From Protula sp. h YS-2021 (taxonomy: Eukaryota; Annelida; Polychaeta; Sabellida; Serpulidae): 64,000 bases of DNA. The position numbers were made by a program, and so were the translations under genes. Below the pieces are notes generated by a model. That model was not told the origin of the DNA. It ran no database searches and saw nothing but the letters and a program-made list of their open reading frames with translations. The DNA lies in contig OX457026.1 of assembly GCA_949752745.1 (NCBI GenBank), forward strand, positions 73,225,091-73,289,090, written 5' to 3'. Positions 1 to 11,825 of this stretch are shown here, piece after piece; position 1 is the first letter of the stretch, and each line of letters starts with the position of its first letter.

Positions 1-60
1 ATATTGAAGTTGTGCGACGTCGCATTATTTTTCGATTCGAACATAGTTCGTGGCTGGGGA
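1..60. repeat. Partial copy of a dispersed repeat
   Basis: The opening bases (ATATTGAAGTTGTGC, then a run around ATTATTTTTCGA) match the repeat at about 22,160-22,200, just upstream of RCHY1. The copy is cut by the window edge. No coding capacity is visible. Confidence 0.5.
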
Positions 61-209
61 CATTCATCAGTTTTACTGACAAGTTGTTTTGGCTTTCATT
101 TTAATGCTCAGCTGGACGTGACGTTTTAACTGATGTTTATGGCATTCGTGACAAAATGCACTGCCCATTAATAGTTTGTTAACGTGCCTACTACACAGGA
201 ACGCAAGTT

Positions 210-865
210 GCATGGATATTTAGGTGTACCAACCTTTTTTTGTCGTGGCTCATAGCGAATTTAATGTAAACTTGCATCCTGAAAGAGGTATCCCGACAAT
301 TCATCTAGCGACAATTCGTCTAAAGTGCTTGGGCATGACAATTCGTCTAATTCACAATAAATAATATTTCTGCAATTTAGCTGAAACTTTGTCTGTTCAA
401 AGGGTAAGTACTCCGGCTCATGCAGATCAAAAGTAGGTTCACTAGCAGTCCCATCAATGCCACAGGTTGTCTAAATAACCGAAGTTGGATCCTACTCCCA
501 CACTAGCAGTCCTATCAGTGCCACAGGATGTCTACAGAACCGGAGTTGCATGGATATTTAAGTGTACCGACCTTTTTTGTTGTGGTTCATGGCGAATTTA
601 ATGCGGCAATGCACGTATCGTTCAGTAAACTTGCATGCAGAAAGAGGTATCCCGACAATTCGTCTAGCGACAATGCATCTACCGACAATTCGTCTAATTC
701 ACAATAAATAATATTTCTGCAATTTAGCTGACTGAAACTTTGCCTGTTCAAAGTTTAAGTACGCCGGCTCATGCAGATCAAAAATAGGTTCACTCAGCTA
801 CACTAGCAGTCACATCAGCGCCACAGGATGTCTACAGAACCGGAGTTGGAAACGTGCTATTCCTA
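210..865. repeat. Tandem duplication of a ~340 bp unit
   Basis: Two adjacent units (about 210-545 and 548-865) share the same order of blocks: GCATGGATATTTA, then GTATCCCGACAATTC, CACAATAAATAATATTTCTG, CGGCTCATGCAGATCAAAA and CCACAGG. The second unit carries a short insertion before AAACTTGCAT. CGACAATTCRTCTA recurs several times within each unit and reappears in reverse orientation near 2189-2260. Non-coding. Confidence 0.7.
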
Positions 866-1344
866 CGCCTTAATCCCTACAGACTTAATCCTGAGAAACG
901 TACCTGTCGCAAGAAAGATTTAAATTCTAAAATTTATGGGGTTATACACAACATTTGTGCAACATGAAGATAATACAAAGTGAAAGAGGGTAAGCTAAAA
1001 TTTTGCTCAACGGTTTCATGTACAATAAGAAAAATGAAACAAAACGATTTATCACTTGGTATTGCGTTAGGCGTTATGGCAGCTCTTGCAAGGCTATACT
1101 CAAAACATCACTAACAAGGATAGAGCCAGAGCTTACAGCTGAGCGTAATCAAGATGCGAATAAAAATGAGGTTGGGAAAAGGAGGACTGTGCCGAACGCA
1201 GCATTATTGCGCAGAACGCCATCTGGATGCCGCCTACCAAACGGGTTAGAGAACTCCAAGAACTGCAAACGCGCCTAAAATCTCGGCAGGCTACGAGCCA
1301 ATGACGACAAGACCATTCCGGAGTGTTTACGTGGCGTAAACATT

Positions 1345-2000
1345 AAACGGTCATCTACTGCCCCTTAGTCAACTGCCCCCCTCTTTTGCAACCCGGTCGA
1401 CTCCCCCCCCCCCCCCCCCCTGCACTTTGACGGGATGGTCATCTGCCCCCTCCTTTTTCTAGTGGAAAAAAAATCGTTAAAAAATTAGACAATTGTGATG
1501 TCCCCGTGTACTTCGTCTCTGAAACAATTGATCTTCATTGATCTTTAACTCTGGTTAAAATAAAGAGATGTGAAAAACTATTGATCCATTTATCGTCTCT
1601 GAACAAAAAAAAGATCTAAGAGACGATTGATCTGTTCTTTGTTGCTGGTTAAAATAGATATAAAGAACGATTGATCTGTTCATTGTCGCTCAGTAACAGG
1701 GATGTAAGAAACGATTGATCTATTCACCAATATTGATCTTAGGAGAGACTGATCCATAAACTAATTGCAGTTCTAACTGCAATTGGTTTCCTGTTGGTGA
1801 ATTGCAATTTACCGAGGTGCAATACATTCAATAAAATTTGCAATCAATTTTGCATATAACTTTATTTATTGTGTCTTTGCAAGCAAAGAACCCAAGAAAA
1901 AACAGTATATGGAGGGGGGAGGGGTATGAACGACCGGGTTGTAAAGGGGGGGGGGGCAGATGACAGGGACAGTTGACCGTGGGGGGCAGATGACCGGGAT
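1345..2000. repeat. Foldback element with G/C-rich inverted arms
   Basis: The left arm (about 1345-1450: GGTCATCT, TGCCCC, AGTCAACTGCCCC, CAACCCGGTCG, a long C run) is complementary to the right arm (about 1925-2000: CGGGTTGTAAAG, a G run, GCAGATGACAGG, GTTGACCGTGGGG). The centre holds several imperfect copies of a unit around AACGATTGATCTGTTC (about 1500-1760). It looks like a non-autonomous foldback element; no transposase is present. Confidence 0.55.
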
Positions 2001-2284
2001 TCTTAATCGGGAACATCAAGAAGGCGTGGAATAAACACTTTGTACAGATAGTGTTTTGACAGACTTGGTAATGTGTGGCAGTGTATTTACAGACTTTTAG
2101 TTCAGTAAATCTCACACATAGTTATTCTGTTTTACCACCGAAATATAGCTGTAAATTAGAAAGTTGGTGAAAACGTAAATTGACATTTAGATGAATTGTC
2201 GCACAGAGTCACTTTAGACCAGTTGTCGGTAGATGAATTGGCGCTAGATGAATTGTCGTGGATTCTGAAACAGATGGTATCTTT

Positions 2285-2370
2285 TGCTTTTATTGATAGA
2301 AAGATAGAGAGATAAATAGTCAGACAGACACACAAACAGATAGGCAGAGATAGAGAGATAGAGAGATGAA
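2285..2370. repeat. GATA/GACA-rich low-complexity tract
   Basis: Imperfect GATA, GAGA and CAGA tetranucleotide runs, with no other feature. Confidence 0.6.
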
Positions 2371-2454
2371 TAGATTTCGTCTTGATCTTTATAATACGCT
2401 ACTAGAGAGGTTTTCTGTTTAAAATCTCGCTATTAGTGCTGTTTTCTACGTATT

Positions 2455-2850
2455 TGTAGGGGTGTAGGAAAAAATGGCAACGGAAAAAATGGCAACGGAA
2501 ATAATGGCAACGGAAAATATGGCAAGTGGAAATAATGGCAACGGAAAAATGGCAAAGTGGAAAAACGGAAAAAATGGCAAAATAACAAGTTAAGCTTTGC
2601 CATTTTTGCTTGCACCCCAAATACCCTGATTAAGTGGTTTTGATTGGACTTTCTTTGATCCTGAGTAGTCAAGGTAGGCGATTTCTTTGTTTCGACTGAA
2701 CTTCAGTGAAACCTGCAAAATTTGCCATTTTTTTCCTTTTTTTCACTTTGCCATTTTTTCCGTTGCCAGTATTTCCACTTGCCATATTTTCCGTTGCCAT
2801 TATTTTCGTTGCCATTTTTTTCCGTTGGTATTTTTTTCGTACCCCATTTG
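2455..2850. repeat. Purine/pyrimidine foldback repeat (ATGGCAACGGAAA arms)
   Basis: The left arm (about 2458-2585) repeats ATGGCAACGGAAA with variants. The right arm (about 2725-2850) is its reverse complement (TTTCCGTTGCCAT) in the same order, including the ATGGCAAGTGGAAAT variant. A ~140 bp spacer separates them. The arms could form a long hairpin. Only the spacer and right arm are present in the second copy of the segmental duplication at 6321. Confidence 0.7.
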
Positions 2851-3463
2851 TAGATCGATCAGTACCTTTTTAAACCGTTTATTTACATTTTACAAAGCTG
2901 TTAGCTTGCAAGGGTTATATGAAATTGTGCAAGCATCCTTTCGTCCTTTTTCTTCTTGACAGTTTTTCCGATTTTTTGGGTCTTCTTCTTCTCTGACACT
3001 ATGGGCCCTAGGACCATGAAACCTGGGACGTATGAAGAGCTTTTTGCAAGTAACAGCACAGAACTTCACACAGTTGCTCAGCTTTGTGCGAGCTCTCACT
3101 GCGTAAACAGATAAAACAGCGTATGCCTGATCAGTCAATCAAACCTTAAGTAAACAAAAACCAAACACTACTCGGCTTATAAGACGTATTCAAGCTGTGT
3201 TGTTTGCTAATATATTTATCTGAAGTTAAGTTATCAACCTATGGAGTTTTTGTTCTTGACAGTGGTTCGAGTTTTTAGAACATTATAAGCCGCAGACATG
3301 CTGTGCCATAAGCTCTGTACATAGTTATTTTACACACTGTATGCATGTTGTAAAATACTTATATTATTCAAGAAATAACCCACTGATGGAAGTACTTTTG
3401 CGTCTTAATTTTTGTCAAGTGTTTAACATTTCGGTAGCGAAATACGGTTCTAGTTGTTATTGT
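2591..3463 (+). repeat. Segmental duplication, copy 1
   Basis: Nearly identical in order and sequence to 6321-7188, from TTGCCATTTTTGCTTGCACC to the GGTTCTAGTTGTTA end. Differences are point changes and small indels. It contains the right half of the foldback repeat and a full copy of the dispersed repeat described at 2885. The short open frames inside it do not resemble any protein I recognise. Confidence 0.85.
2885..3460 (+). repeat. Dispersed repeat family R1, copy with 170 bp insert
   Basis: Runs from AGCTGTTAGCTTGCAAGGG to CATTTCGGTAGCGAAATAC. Other copies lie at 3565-4060 (+), 6612-7188 (+) and 29205-29735 (-). Shared landmarks are CTCACTGCGTAAA, GTATGCCTGATCAGTCAAT, AAACACTACTCGG and TCAAGAAATAACCCA. 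This copy and the one at 6612 carry about 170 extra bases between GTTTGCTAATATAT and ATTATTCAAG. The 3565 and 29205 copies lack them. Confidence 0.7.
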
Positions 3464-3564
3464 AAATGCCTCCGTTTCCAGTAGTGTGCTTTTGAGTACT
3501 GCGCCAGATGACGAAAAGGATATCCAGTTCATAACTGCTTTTGGTAGTCCTAGGCTCATCATTT

Positions 3565-4060
3565 TATTTAGCACTTGATAAGCCTTTGGCTTGCAAGGGC
3601 TATTTGAGTTTGTGCGAGCAGCCGTTGGTATCTCTTTTTTTTCTGATAGTGATCAGATTTCTTATGTCATCTCCTCCACTGGCACTACGGGTCCTAGGGC
3701 CGCGAAACTTGGGACTTAGGTAGAACTTGATATGAACGTGTGCATGAAACTTTTTATTTTCGCCTTCGATTTCGTTTTTTTTTAAACGCCATGTGAAAAG
3801 AGTGTATTTTTGCAAGTATATGCGGTGCATTTGAAGAACACACAGTTGCTCAGCTTTGTGCGAGCTCTCACTGCGTAAATAGATAACAGGCGTATGCCTG
3901 ATCAGTCAATAAAACCTTAAGTCAACAAAAAACAAACACTACTCGGTTGTGTTGTTTGCAATATATTATTCAAGAAATAACCCATTGAAGGAAGTATTTT
4001 TGTGTTTTAGTTTTTATCAAGTGTTCAACATTTCGTTAGCGAAATGAGGCTCTAGTTTTT
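3565..4060 (+). repeat. Dispersed repeat family R1, copy without insert
   Basis: Starts at GATAAGCCTTTGGCTTGCAA and ends at CATTTCGTTAGCGAAATGAG. It is diverged from the 2885 copy and joins GTTTGCAATATATTATTCAA directly, showing the uninterrupted ancestral form. Confidence 0.65.
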
Positions 4061-4342
4061 AAGAATGGCATGATTTACTGTGGTCGATAGTTGCTCGAAT
4101 TGAGTTTACTTCTTTGAGTGCAGTATGCCATTTGTGTAACAGTTCGAGCAGATGTGGTATAGACACTCCTTTCTTATTTCCGAACTGGAAGCTATGTATG
4201 TTGTGTCTTATTTCTCTATTTAAGAACGATGCTATTATTTATTAGTTCTTTTGGTAGACATATGAAACTAATCCCCTTGATGATGTCCCTTCAAAGTGTC
4301 CAAGGGAATACATTAGTGTTCGCGTTCTGTGTGTTTATGTGT

Positions 4343-4445
<103 letters not shown>

Positions 4446-4449
4446 AATC

Positions 4450-5030
4450 TGTTGTGAACAAAGTGTTGTTGGCAAGATATCTCGAGAACGAAAAGCTGGA
4501 TGGGCTTCAAACTGTTTATTCCTTGGGTAGTTCAATCATTTTTTGGCTTAGTTATTCCTTGGAGAAGTCACTGTTTTTTGCTAAACATTTAACACATTGC
4601 GTATTACGTGATATCTTTTGCAGAATCTAAGACCATCTCCCACCTCCTTTCCCTTTTTCGGCTATTTTGTTTTCCAAGCACAGTTTTAAGTACGCTTGGA
4701 ATTTCAGCGTTTTCCAGAAGATTCTCCAATGTGCCTGCATTCTTTAGACATGCTTGAAAAAACTGGCAAGATTCCCCAAGATTCCAAATTTGTATGAAAT
4801 CTGGGCCTGTAGATTTTCCTAATTTCACTTTAAACATTTGTTTTTCAACATCGTTTTTCAACATAGGTCGTTTACAACAGCTTGAAATGTGTTTGTATTT
4901 TTCTTGCACGGAAAGTTTGAAATTTATTTTATATGGTTCGACCAATTTTGGGTGTCGTTTATTCAGGTAGCAATATTTTTTCTTAAGTAGCTACTTCTTA
5001 GCTTTGTACACGTTCCTTTGATTCTGACCA
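4450..5030. other. No recognisable feature
   Basis: AT-rich sequence between the GT microsatellite and the 51-bp minisatellite. Open frames up to 113 codons occur but resemble no known family, and no splice-supported exon is apparent. Confidence 0.5.
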
Positions 5031-5034
5031 ATGC

Positions 5035-6140
5035 GCATGTTTATTTCAGGTGAGGTTGTACTCTGTTCGCATTTTGGACCACTGCGTATATCTTATTAAC
5101 TTACGTGGATGTGCGGTTTGCCTTTCACTTCGAGCCATTGTACATGTTTATTTAACATGCTTCGATGCGCGGTTCGCATTTCAGACCAGTGCGCATTTTT
5201 ATTTAACTAACATTGACGCAAGGTTCGAAGTTCGGACCAGTCCGCATATTTACATAATTTGCGTCTTTACGCGGTTCGCATTTCTGACGAATTTGCATGT
5301 GTGTTTAACTTCGTTGATAAGCGGATTAGCGTATTTAGCTTCGTTGATAAGTTTTTAGGGCCACTGCGCAAGTTCAATTAATTTACGTTGATGCGCGGTT
5401 CTTAATTTAGATAAGTGCGCATGTTAATTTAAATTACATTGATACACGATTGGCATTTCAAATTAGAGCGCATGTTAACTTGCGTCGATGCGCGGTTCGC
5501 ATTTTGGACCAGTGCGAATGTTTGGTTAACGTGCTTTGATGCGCAGTTTGCATTTCGGACTAGTGCGCATATTTATTTAACTTGCGTTGATGCGCGAATC
5601 ACTTCTTCTAGCCTTTGCCCATGTTTATTTAACTTGCTTTGATGCGCAGTTGCCATTCCGGACCAGCCCGCATGATTGGTTAACGTGTGTCCTTGCGCGG
5701 TTAGCACTTCGATCCAGTGTTTATTTAACTTGTGTCGATTGTTGGTTAGGATTTCGGAACAATGCGCATGTTTATTCAAATTCCGTTGATCAATGGTTCG
5801 TATTTCGGACCAGTTCGTGTGTTTATTTAGCTTGCACTGATATGCTGTTGGCATTTCGGACCACTGTGCAAATTTTTTCAACTGAAGTTCGCGTTTCTTA
5901 TTTCAGATCAGTGGCATGTTTATTTAACTTGCGTTGATGCATGGTGCTTATTTTAGGCAGGTGCGCATGTTTATTCAACTTGTTAATACGCGGTTGGCAT
6001 TTAGGACCAGTGCGCATGTTTATTTAACTTGCGTTGATGCGCGTTTAGCATTTCGGACTGGAGCGCATGTTCACTTGCGTCGATGCGCAGTTTGCATTTG
6101 GGACCAGTGGGAAAATTTATTTAATTTGCGTCAATTAAGG
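5035..6140 (+). repeat. 51-bp minisatellite, array 1 (diverged)
   Basis: About 20 diverged copies of a unit built from GCGCATGTTTATTTAACTTG, CGTTGATGCGCGGTT and CGCATTTCGGACCAGT. Because 51 is divisible by three, several frames stay open and give 17-residue repeats; this is a by-product of the period. The same family forms the large array at 15,466-17,775 in opposite orientation and a short array at 39,262-39,685. Confidence 0.9.
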
Positions 6141-6320
6141 GGAAAAAGATTTTGAAAATTGAACTCCCGAGCATGTTTTGTTACGTTGACACCCGAGCAT
6201 CCGAAAGATTAACCGCATTGTAAACACATCGAATAAGTTTTACCTGATGCACCTCAAATAGATGTATTGTTACGTTGGCACCCGAGCATCCAAAAGATTA
6301 ACGGTGCCGCCCACAGGGAT
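6140..6320. repeat. Short direct repeat around ACCCGAGCATCC
   Basis: TGTTACGTTGRCACCCGAGC and AAAGATTAAC occur twice about 85 bp apart, between the minisatellite and copy 2 of the segmental duplication. Confidence 0.5.
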
Positions 6321-7188
6321 TAAGTTTTGCCATTTTTGCTTGCACCCCAAATACCCTGATTAAGTGGTTTTGATTGGACTTTCTTTGATCCTGAGTAGTC
6401 AAGGTAGGCGATTTTTTTGTTTCGACTGAACTTCAGTGAAACCTGCAAAATTTGCCATTTTTTTCCTTTTTTTCACTTTGCCATTTTTTCCGTTGCCAGT
6501 ATTTCCACTTGCCATATTTTCCGTACCATTATTTTCGTTGCCATTTTTTTTCCGTTGCTATTTTTTCCGTACCCCATTTGTAGATCGATCAGTACCTTTT
6601 TAAACCGTTTATTAACATTTGACAAGCTGTTAGCTTGCAAGGGTTATATGAAATTGTGCAAGCATCCGTTCGTCCCGTTTCTTCTTGACAGTTTTTCCGA
6701 TTTTTTGGGTCTTCTTCTTCTCTGACACTATGGGTCCTAGGACCATGAAACCTGGGACGTATGAAGAGCTTTTTGCAAGTAACAGCACAGAACTTCACAC
6801 AGTTGCTCAGCTTTGTGCGAGCTCTCACTGCGTAAACAGATAAAACAGCGTATGCCTGATCAGTCAATCAACCTTAAGTAAACAAAAACCAAACACTACT
6901 CGGCTTATAAGACGTATTCAAGCTGTGTTGTTTGCTAATATATTTATCTGAAGTTAAGTTATCAACCTATGGAGTTTTTGTTCTTGACAGTGGTTCGAGT
7001 TTTTAGAACATTATAAGCCGCATACATGCTGTGCCATAGGCTCTGTACATAGTTATTTTACACACTGTATGCATGTTGTAAAATACTTATATTATTCAAG
7101 AAATAACCCACTGATAGAAGTACTTTTGCGTCTTAATTTTTGTCAAGTGTTTAACATTTCGGTAGCGAGATACGGTTCTAGTTGTTAC
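6321..7188 (+). repeat. Segmental duplication, copy 2
   Basis: Second copy of the block at 2591-3463. It starts inside the foldback element, so the left foldback arm is missing. It includes a dispersed R1 repeat (from about 6612) with the same 170 bp insert as copy 1, so the insert predates the duplication. A few small deletions separate the two copies. Confidence 0.85.
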
Positions 7189-7189
7189 T

Positions 7190-8960
7190 GTTGGCATTTA
7201 TTGCGTCAACTGAGGGGGGAAAAGATTTTGAAAATTGAACTCCAATAAATGAAAAATGCCCCTGATTTCGCCGATTTTTATCGGATCGCCTAAAATAAGC
7301 AAGTTTTTTAATGAAAGGAAACATTCCTTTCCCTAGGAAACATTCGTGAAAAGTTTAAAGAAGATCTCATTTTGAAAATTATCTACGAGAAATGTATAAA
7401 TGGCCACAATTTGGCCAATTTTTGGTGGATCGCCAGAAAAAGGAACTTTTCACTAGAGTTATTCCTAGTAAACAATTATGCAAAATTTGAAGACAATCCT
7501 ATCGAAATTTTGGGAGAAGAACCACTTGTAACCAAAAAATTGTAAATGCACTCCATTCGTCCAAATTTTACGGATCACCAAAAAGGTGAGCTTTTAAGAG
7601 GCGTCTAGCTAGAGAACAATCGTATAAAATTGAAAATAAATTCAGTCAAAATTGTGGGAGAGGAAGTATTCTAAAAATTAAACGCCAATAATATTTTTAT
7701 TTTTAAATCCGCACTAGTTACCCAGCCTTTCGCGGAACGACAAAAAAAAGTTTCAGCAGAAGTCAACCTAAAGAACATATTACAAAAGTTAAAGAAAATC
7801 TTATCAAAATTGTGGAAAGAAGCATTTTGAAAACTGGCAAGCAAAACATTATAAATGCCCTCATTTGGTCAATTTTTGGCGAATGGCTAAATAGAGTAAC
7901 TTAAGAGATCTCTATCTAGGAAACAATCGTATAAAATTGGAAAGGAATTCATTCAAAACTATAGGAGAAGAAGCCTTTTGTAAATTAAACGCCAATAAAT
8001 TAAAAAATGCTGTTCCCCTTTTGGCCATTTTTTGACGTATCGCTAAACAAATTTACCTTCAATAAAGGTCTGCAAGAGAATATTCCTACAAAATTTAAGG
8101 AAATCTGATCGAAATTGTGGAAGAAGAAGCATTCTGAAAATTCACAACCAAAAAATTTTAAAAGATCCCCATTTGGCCAATTTTTGGCGGATCACTATAA
8201 AAGGTAATTTTTAAGATTAACCTGTCTAGAAAACAATCGCTTAAAACTGGAAAAGAATTTCATCAAAATTTTGAGAGAAGAAGCACTTTCAAAATTAAAC
8301 GCCAATAAATTTTAAAAAATGCCCCCTATTTAGCCAATTTTTGACGGATCTCCAACACAAGTAAGTTTTCAAAAGAAGCTTATCTAGAGACAATTCGTAC
8401 AAAAGTTGAAGAAAATTTGATCAAAATTGTGGCAGAAGAAGCATTTTGAAAACTGACCACCACAAAATTATAAAAGCCCCCGTTTGGCCAAATTTTGGCC
8501 TATTGCTAAAAAAGGTAAGTTTCAAGAGAGCACTTCCTAGGGAAGATTTATACAAAATTTAAAGAAAATCTGATCAAAATTGTGGGAGAAGAAACATCTT
8601 ACAAATTGGTAGCCAAAAAATTATAAATGCCCCCATTTGACAAGTTTCTGACGAACCACCAAAAAAGTAACTTTCAAGAGAGGTCTACATAGAGAACATT
8701 TGTACAAACTATAAAGAAAATGTAATCAAAATTGTGGGAGAAGAAGCATTTTGAAAATTGGCAATCGAAAAATTTGAATTCCCCGTATTTGGCCAATTTT
8801 TGGTTGATCGTCGAAAAAAAATTAAATTTCAAGAGAGGTCTAAAGGTGAATAAGCATTTTAAGTAAAAGTTTACATGCATACATTCGTACATGCAGAGAT
8901 GAAATCCCCTCTATTGATATGATAAGACCAGCTCTACAAAGTCGGCTGGTCTAAAAACGG
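7190..8960 (+). repeat. Tandem array, ~152 bp unit, with terminal hairpin module
   Basis: About eleven diverged units. The landmark TTTGGCCAATTTTTGG recurs near 7410, 7865, 8018, 8171, 8328, 8480, 8635 and 8780; other blocks are TCAAAATTGTGGGAGAAG and AAGCATTTTGAAAATTG. The array ends in a module (about 8855-8960) with AGTAAAAGTTTACAT, tetranucleotide-like CATACATTCGTACATG, CCCCTCTATTGATATGATAA and a hairpin with GACCAG and CTGGTC arms. Related arrays lie at 13,789, 50,330 and 53,030. Confidence 0.8.
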
Positions 8961-10130
8961 CTTATACTGTCTTTGAACTATCCCCATCTTTTCATACTCC
9001 CGTGATATGTGTATCTTAGACCGACTCACGTTGGTTGGTGTATTAACGCCTGTATGTGCATAGAAAATTTTCTTGAAAAGCTTCTTCACATACAGTTTTG
9101 ATCTGATTGCTTTCAAATTTTGGATGAATGTTTCCTATTTAGTTCTGTCTTGAAAAATTACGCTAAGTGACGAATTGCCAAAAATTGGCTATATGAAAGC
9201 ATTTTGAAACTGTTTTGTGGGTCATCTTCAAAAATGAGGTGCCTCACCTGCAATTTCGATTGGATTTCTTAAAAATTTTAGCAGAATGTTCTTCAGGTGA
9301 TCTTTTCCTTAAAAATTGTCTCTTTTTGGTGATATTTAAAAAAAATGGTGCCATATGAAAAAATGATAAAGAAAATGAAAAGTATTATAAATCTATGTTG
9401 TATTCAGTAGTTTTCACTATGAATTCGACTCCCACTCCGTGCTTGCAGAGCGATTTCTCATGCAATAAACTGGCATCTTTCGGTGGTAGCATAGCATGAT
9501 AAGTATTAGATTAGACCATATTACCAGTAAAATGGTTAACAGACACCACCAAAACTTCCTCACAGGAAAGGAATAGTATCAATAGAAGTCCTACTGATGA
9601 TAAACAGTTGCGACATAAGCATTTTATAATTTCTACTCCAACTATAGTTGAGGTCGGATCATGCGGCATAATTGAATTTTATACACATTAAACTAGATTG
9701 TCCAGGGACATTGTGACCAGCTGGGATCTAGTGAATCAAGTACAAAAGAGCTTGTAGGATCACTAAAAAGTGAGAGTAGCATTAGTACAAAATCTTAAAA
9801 ACATACGCCTAAAACTTAGGCAATCTTACAAAAACTACGATTGTGAAAATTTTTTCTCCTTCAAGCGAGAGCATGAGGTCAATTCGTGAGTGTACACAAA
9901 AAGTGTTAAGCAAAGATCACCTGAACAGCATTATTCTAAAATTTTGAATCAATCCAATTGAACTGCAAATGCCAACGCATTTTGGAAAAAAACTTACAAA
10001 AAATTATAAAGCATTGTAATTTAGCCAATTTTTTTGTGAATCGCCAAAAGATGAGCACTTAAGGAATATTCGGAAAAAAATCGGCAGTAGTCCGATGGCT
10101 ACGCGGGAGAAGAAGCATTTGAAGTTTATT
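8961..10130. other. Degenerate repeat sequence, no gene
   Basis: Contains scattered, decayed pieces of the ~152 bp unit (CCAAAAATTGGC, AAATTTTAGCAGAATGTTC, AAAAAATTATAAAGC) with no intact array. A run near 9480-9500 vaguely resembles a tRNA A box but has no B box. No open frame looks coding. Confidence 0.45.
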
Positions 10131-10234
10131 CTGTGTTTACATGTGTATATGTGAATACAGACGATGGATGCCCCGCCCCACTGATGTGATAAGACAAGCC
10201 CGAGGAAATCACCGCCTAAAACTCATTCGATATA

Positions 10235-10289
<55 letters not shown>

Positions 10290-10290
10290 A
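10125..10290. repeat. Terminal repeat module and (TA)n microsatellite
   Basis: About 10,125-10,210 repeats the terminal module of the ~152 bp array (GTTTACATGTGTATATG, CAGACGATGGATGCCCC, CTGATGTGATAAGACAAGCC). It is followed by a nearly pure TA run of about 55 bp at 10,230-10,286. Confidence 0.8.
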
Positions 10291-10784
10291 ACCGAATTTA
10301 CTCTTACAACTTGTAGCTTTAACACTTAATAAGCATTAACCAGAACATCTATTGCATATATCATAAATAAGCATACTTAACACGCGCTGTGCTACCACAG
10401 GGGAGGCGTATTCGTTGCATAAGAAATCATTATGCAATAACTTTTTGGGAGTCGAAAAGTCAGTAGCAAACAGCGCTGTGTTTTGAAAAGTAATAAAACA
10501 TTTGGCTGCCTTTACTATCTCTGTCAATGGTTTGGTTTATACGACAAGTGTGTCCAATTAAAAATGTAATAGCAGTGCAATTTCATCAGAGGTTGAAAAT
10601 AATTTTAAAAATGTACAATTTTGCATAGTTTCGGCGGATCAAACTAAGATATTGTTACAGCCAGTAAAACAACCTATATATTTTATTTTGCGATACTTAA
10701 CCACAGAAGAGGTCCTTTCCATTCCACCATTTTGGATCTACTGTAACCATTCGCCCTCACATCTACTCCCGTAGGTAAATAAGT

Positions 10785-10890
10785 ATTTTGAGTAAAAGGT
10801 TACATAAATACATACATACATACATACATACATACATACATACAGATGACGGATGCCTCCACTCATGTGATAAGAGCTGCTCGATGAATC
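10785..10890 (+). repeat. Terminal repeat module with (CATA)n
   Basis: AGTAAAAGGTTACAT is followed by about ten CATA units (10,804-10,843), then CAGATGACGGATGCC and CTCATGTGATAAGA. This is another copy of the terminal module seen at 8855, 10,125 and 53,570. Confidence 0.8.
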
Positions 10891-11017
10891 GGGTTTTAAA
10901 GACATAAAGTTCACCCTATCAGTTTGACAGTGGGAGGTTGTGACGAAGAGATTTGTGGAGTGATAGTAAAAAGGAGCTAACTCGGAACAATCCACGGATT
11001 CTTGTGAAAATATCTGA

Positions 11018-11083
11018 GTCGCAAGCGGGGCTCGAACTGGGAACCATTCGCTTTATAAGCAAGCATGCTACCACTAAACAAAA
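11018..11083 (-). pseudogene. tRNA-like pseudogene or SINE head
   Basis: On the minus strand an A-box-like TTAGTGGTAGCATGC is followed by a B-box-like CAGTTCGAGCCCC at tRNA spacing. A possible anticodon loop TTATAAA has a four-pair stem. The acceptor stem does not pair well, so a tRNA-derived SINE or decayed tRNA gene is more likely than a working tRNA. Confidence 0.4.
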
Positions 11084-11825
11084 AGCTGCAACTCATGGAA
11101 ACAGCCAAGCTCAATAAACAATGACCCTATTGATATAGTTATCCATATTGAAAAAGTTTATAAACTCTCAGTTTAAAAAGACGAGGTCGTCTTATTTTTC
11201 TTGGTGATAATACAGTATTCTGTAATATTACAGTATTTCCAAAGTGTCAGTACATTTTAAATACAATAATGGAAAACAGATCAATTATTTTATCTCTATC
11301 AAAGTTTCCTCTCTTTCCTTGTGGTGTACTCCATTACATGCCAATTTTCCCCCACCTTATTTAGTTCGTGCAACGTGCCGGAAAAATTACCCGACACCAC
11401 AGCTACTCTAGAATGGCTATGGGGACCAATTTATTTTCGGAGGGCAATCTCGAAGCGGCTCCCAAAAAAATCGACTCAATGTAGGGTAACTTCGTGTTCG
11501 TTGTTTCGCTTCAAAAACATATGTTACAAAAAGAATAGGCAAAATTCTTACATAAGAGGATATCCGCGTTTTTTCGTCTTGATGATCATCGAGTAGCAGT
11601 AAAAAGTACTACAAATCACGGTGAGCGATAATATGGGTTTTTCGTGTTTCCTTTACAAGTCACAGACTGAAAATACACCTACGAGTAGAAAGAGCATCGA
11701 ATATTGTCCAGTCACAGAGCTGTTTGCTCTTCCCCGTATCGCTTAGCAGGCGCACAGAGTGGAAGTCATTGCGTTCTTTTTTTTTTTTATGAGAAGTCGC
11801 CAATATTTTCGACCTGTAATATCCT

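Noticed and set aside
5050..6155. Repetitive open frames around CVDARFAFRTSAHVYLT
   Set aside because: The same 51-bp minisatellite effect; copies are interrupted by stops where units diverge.
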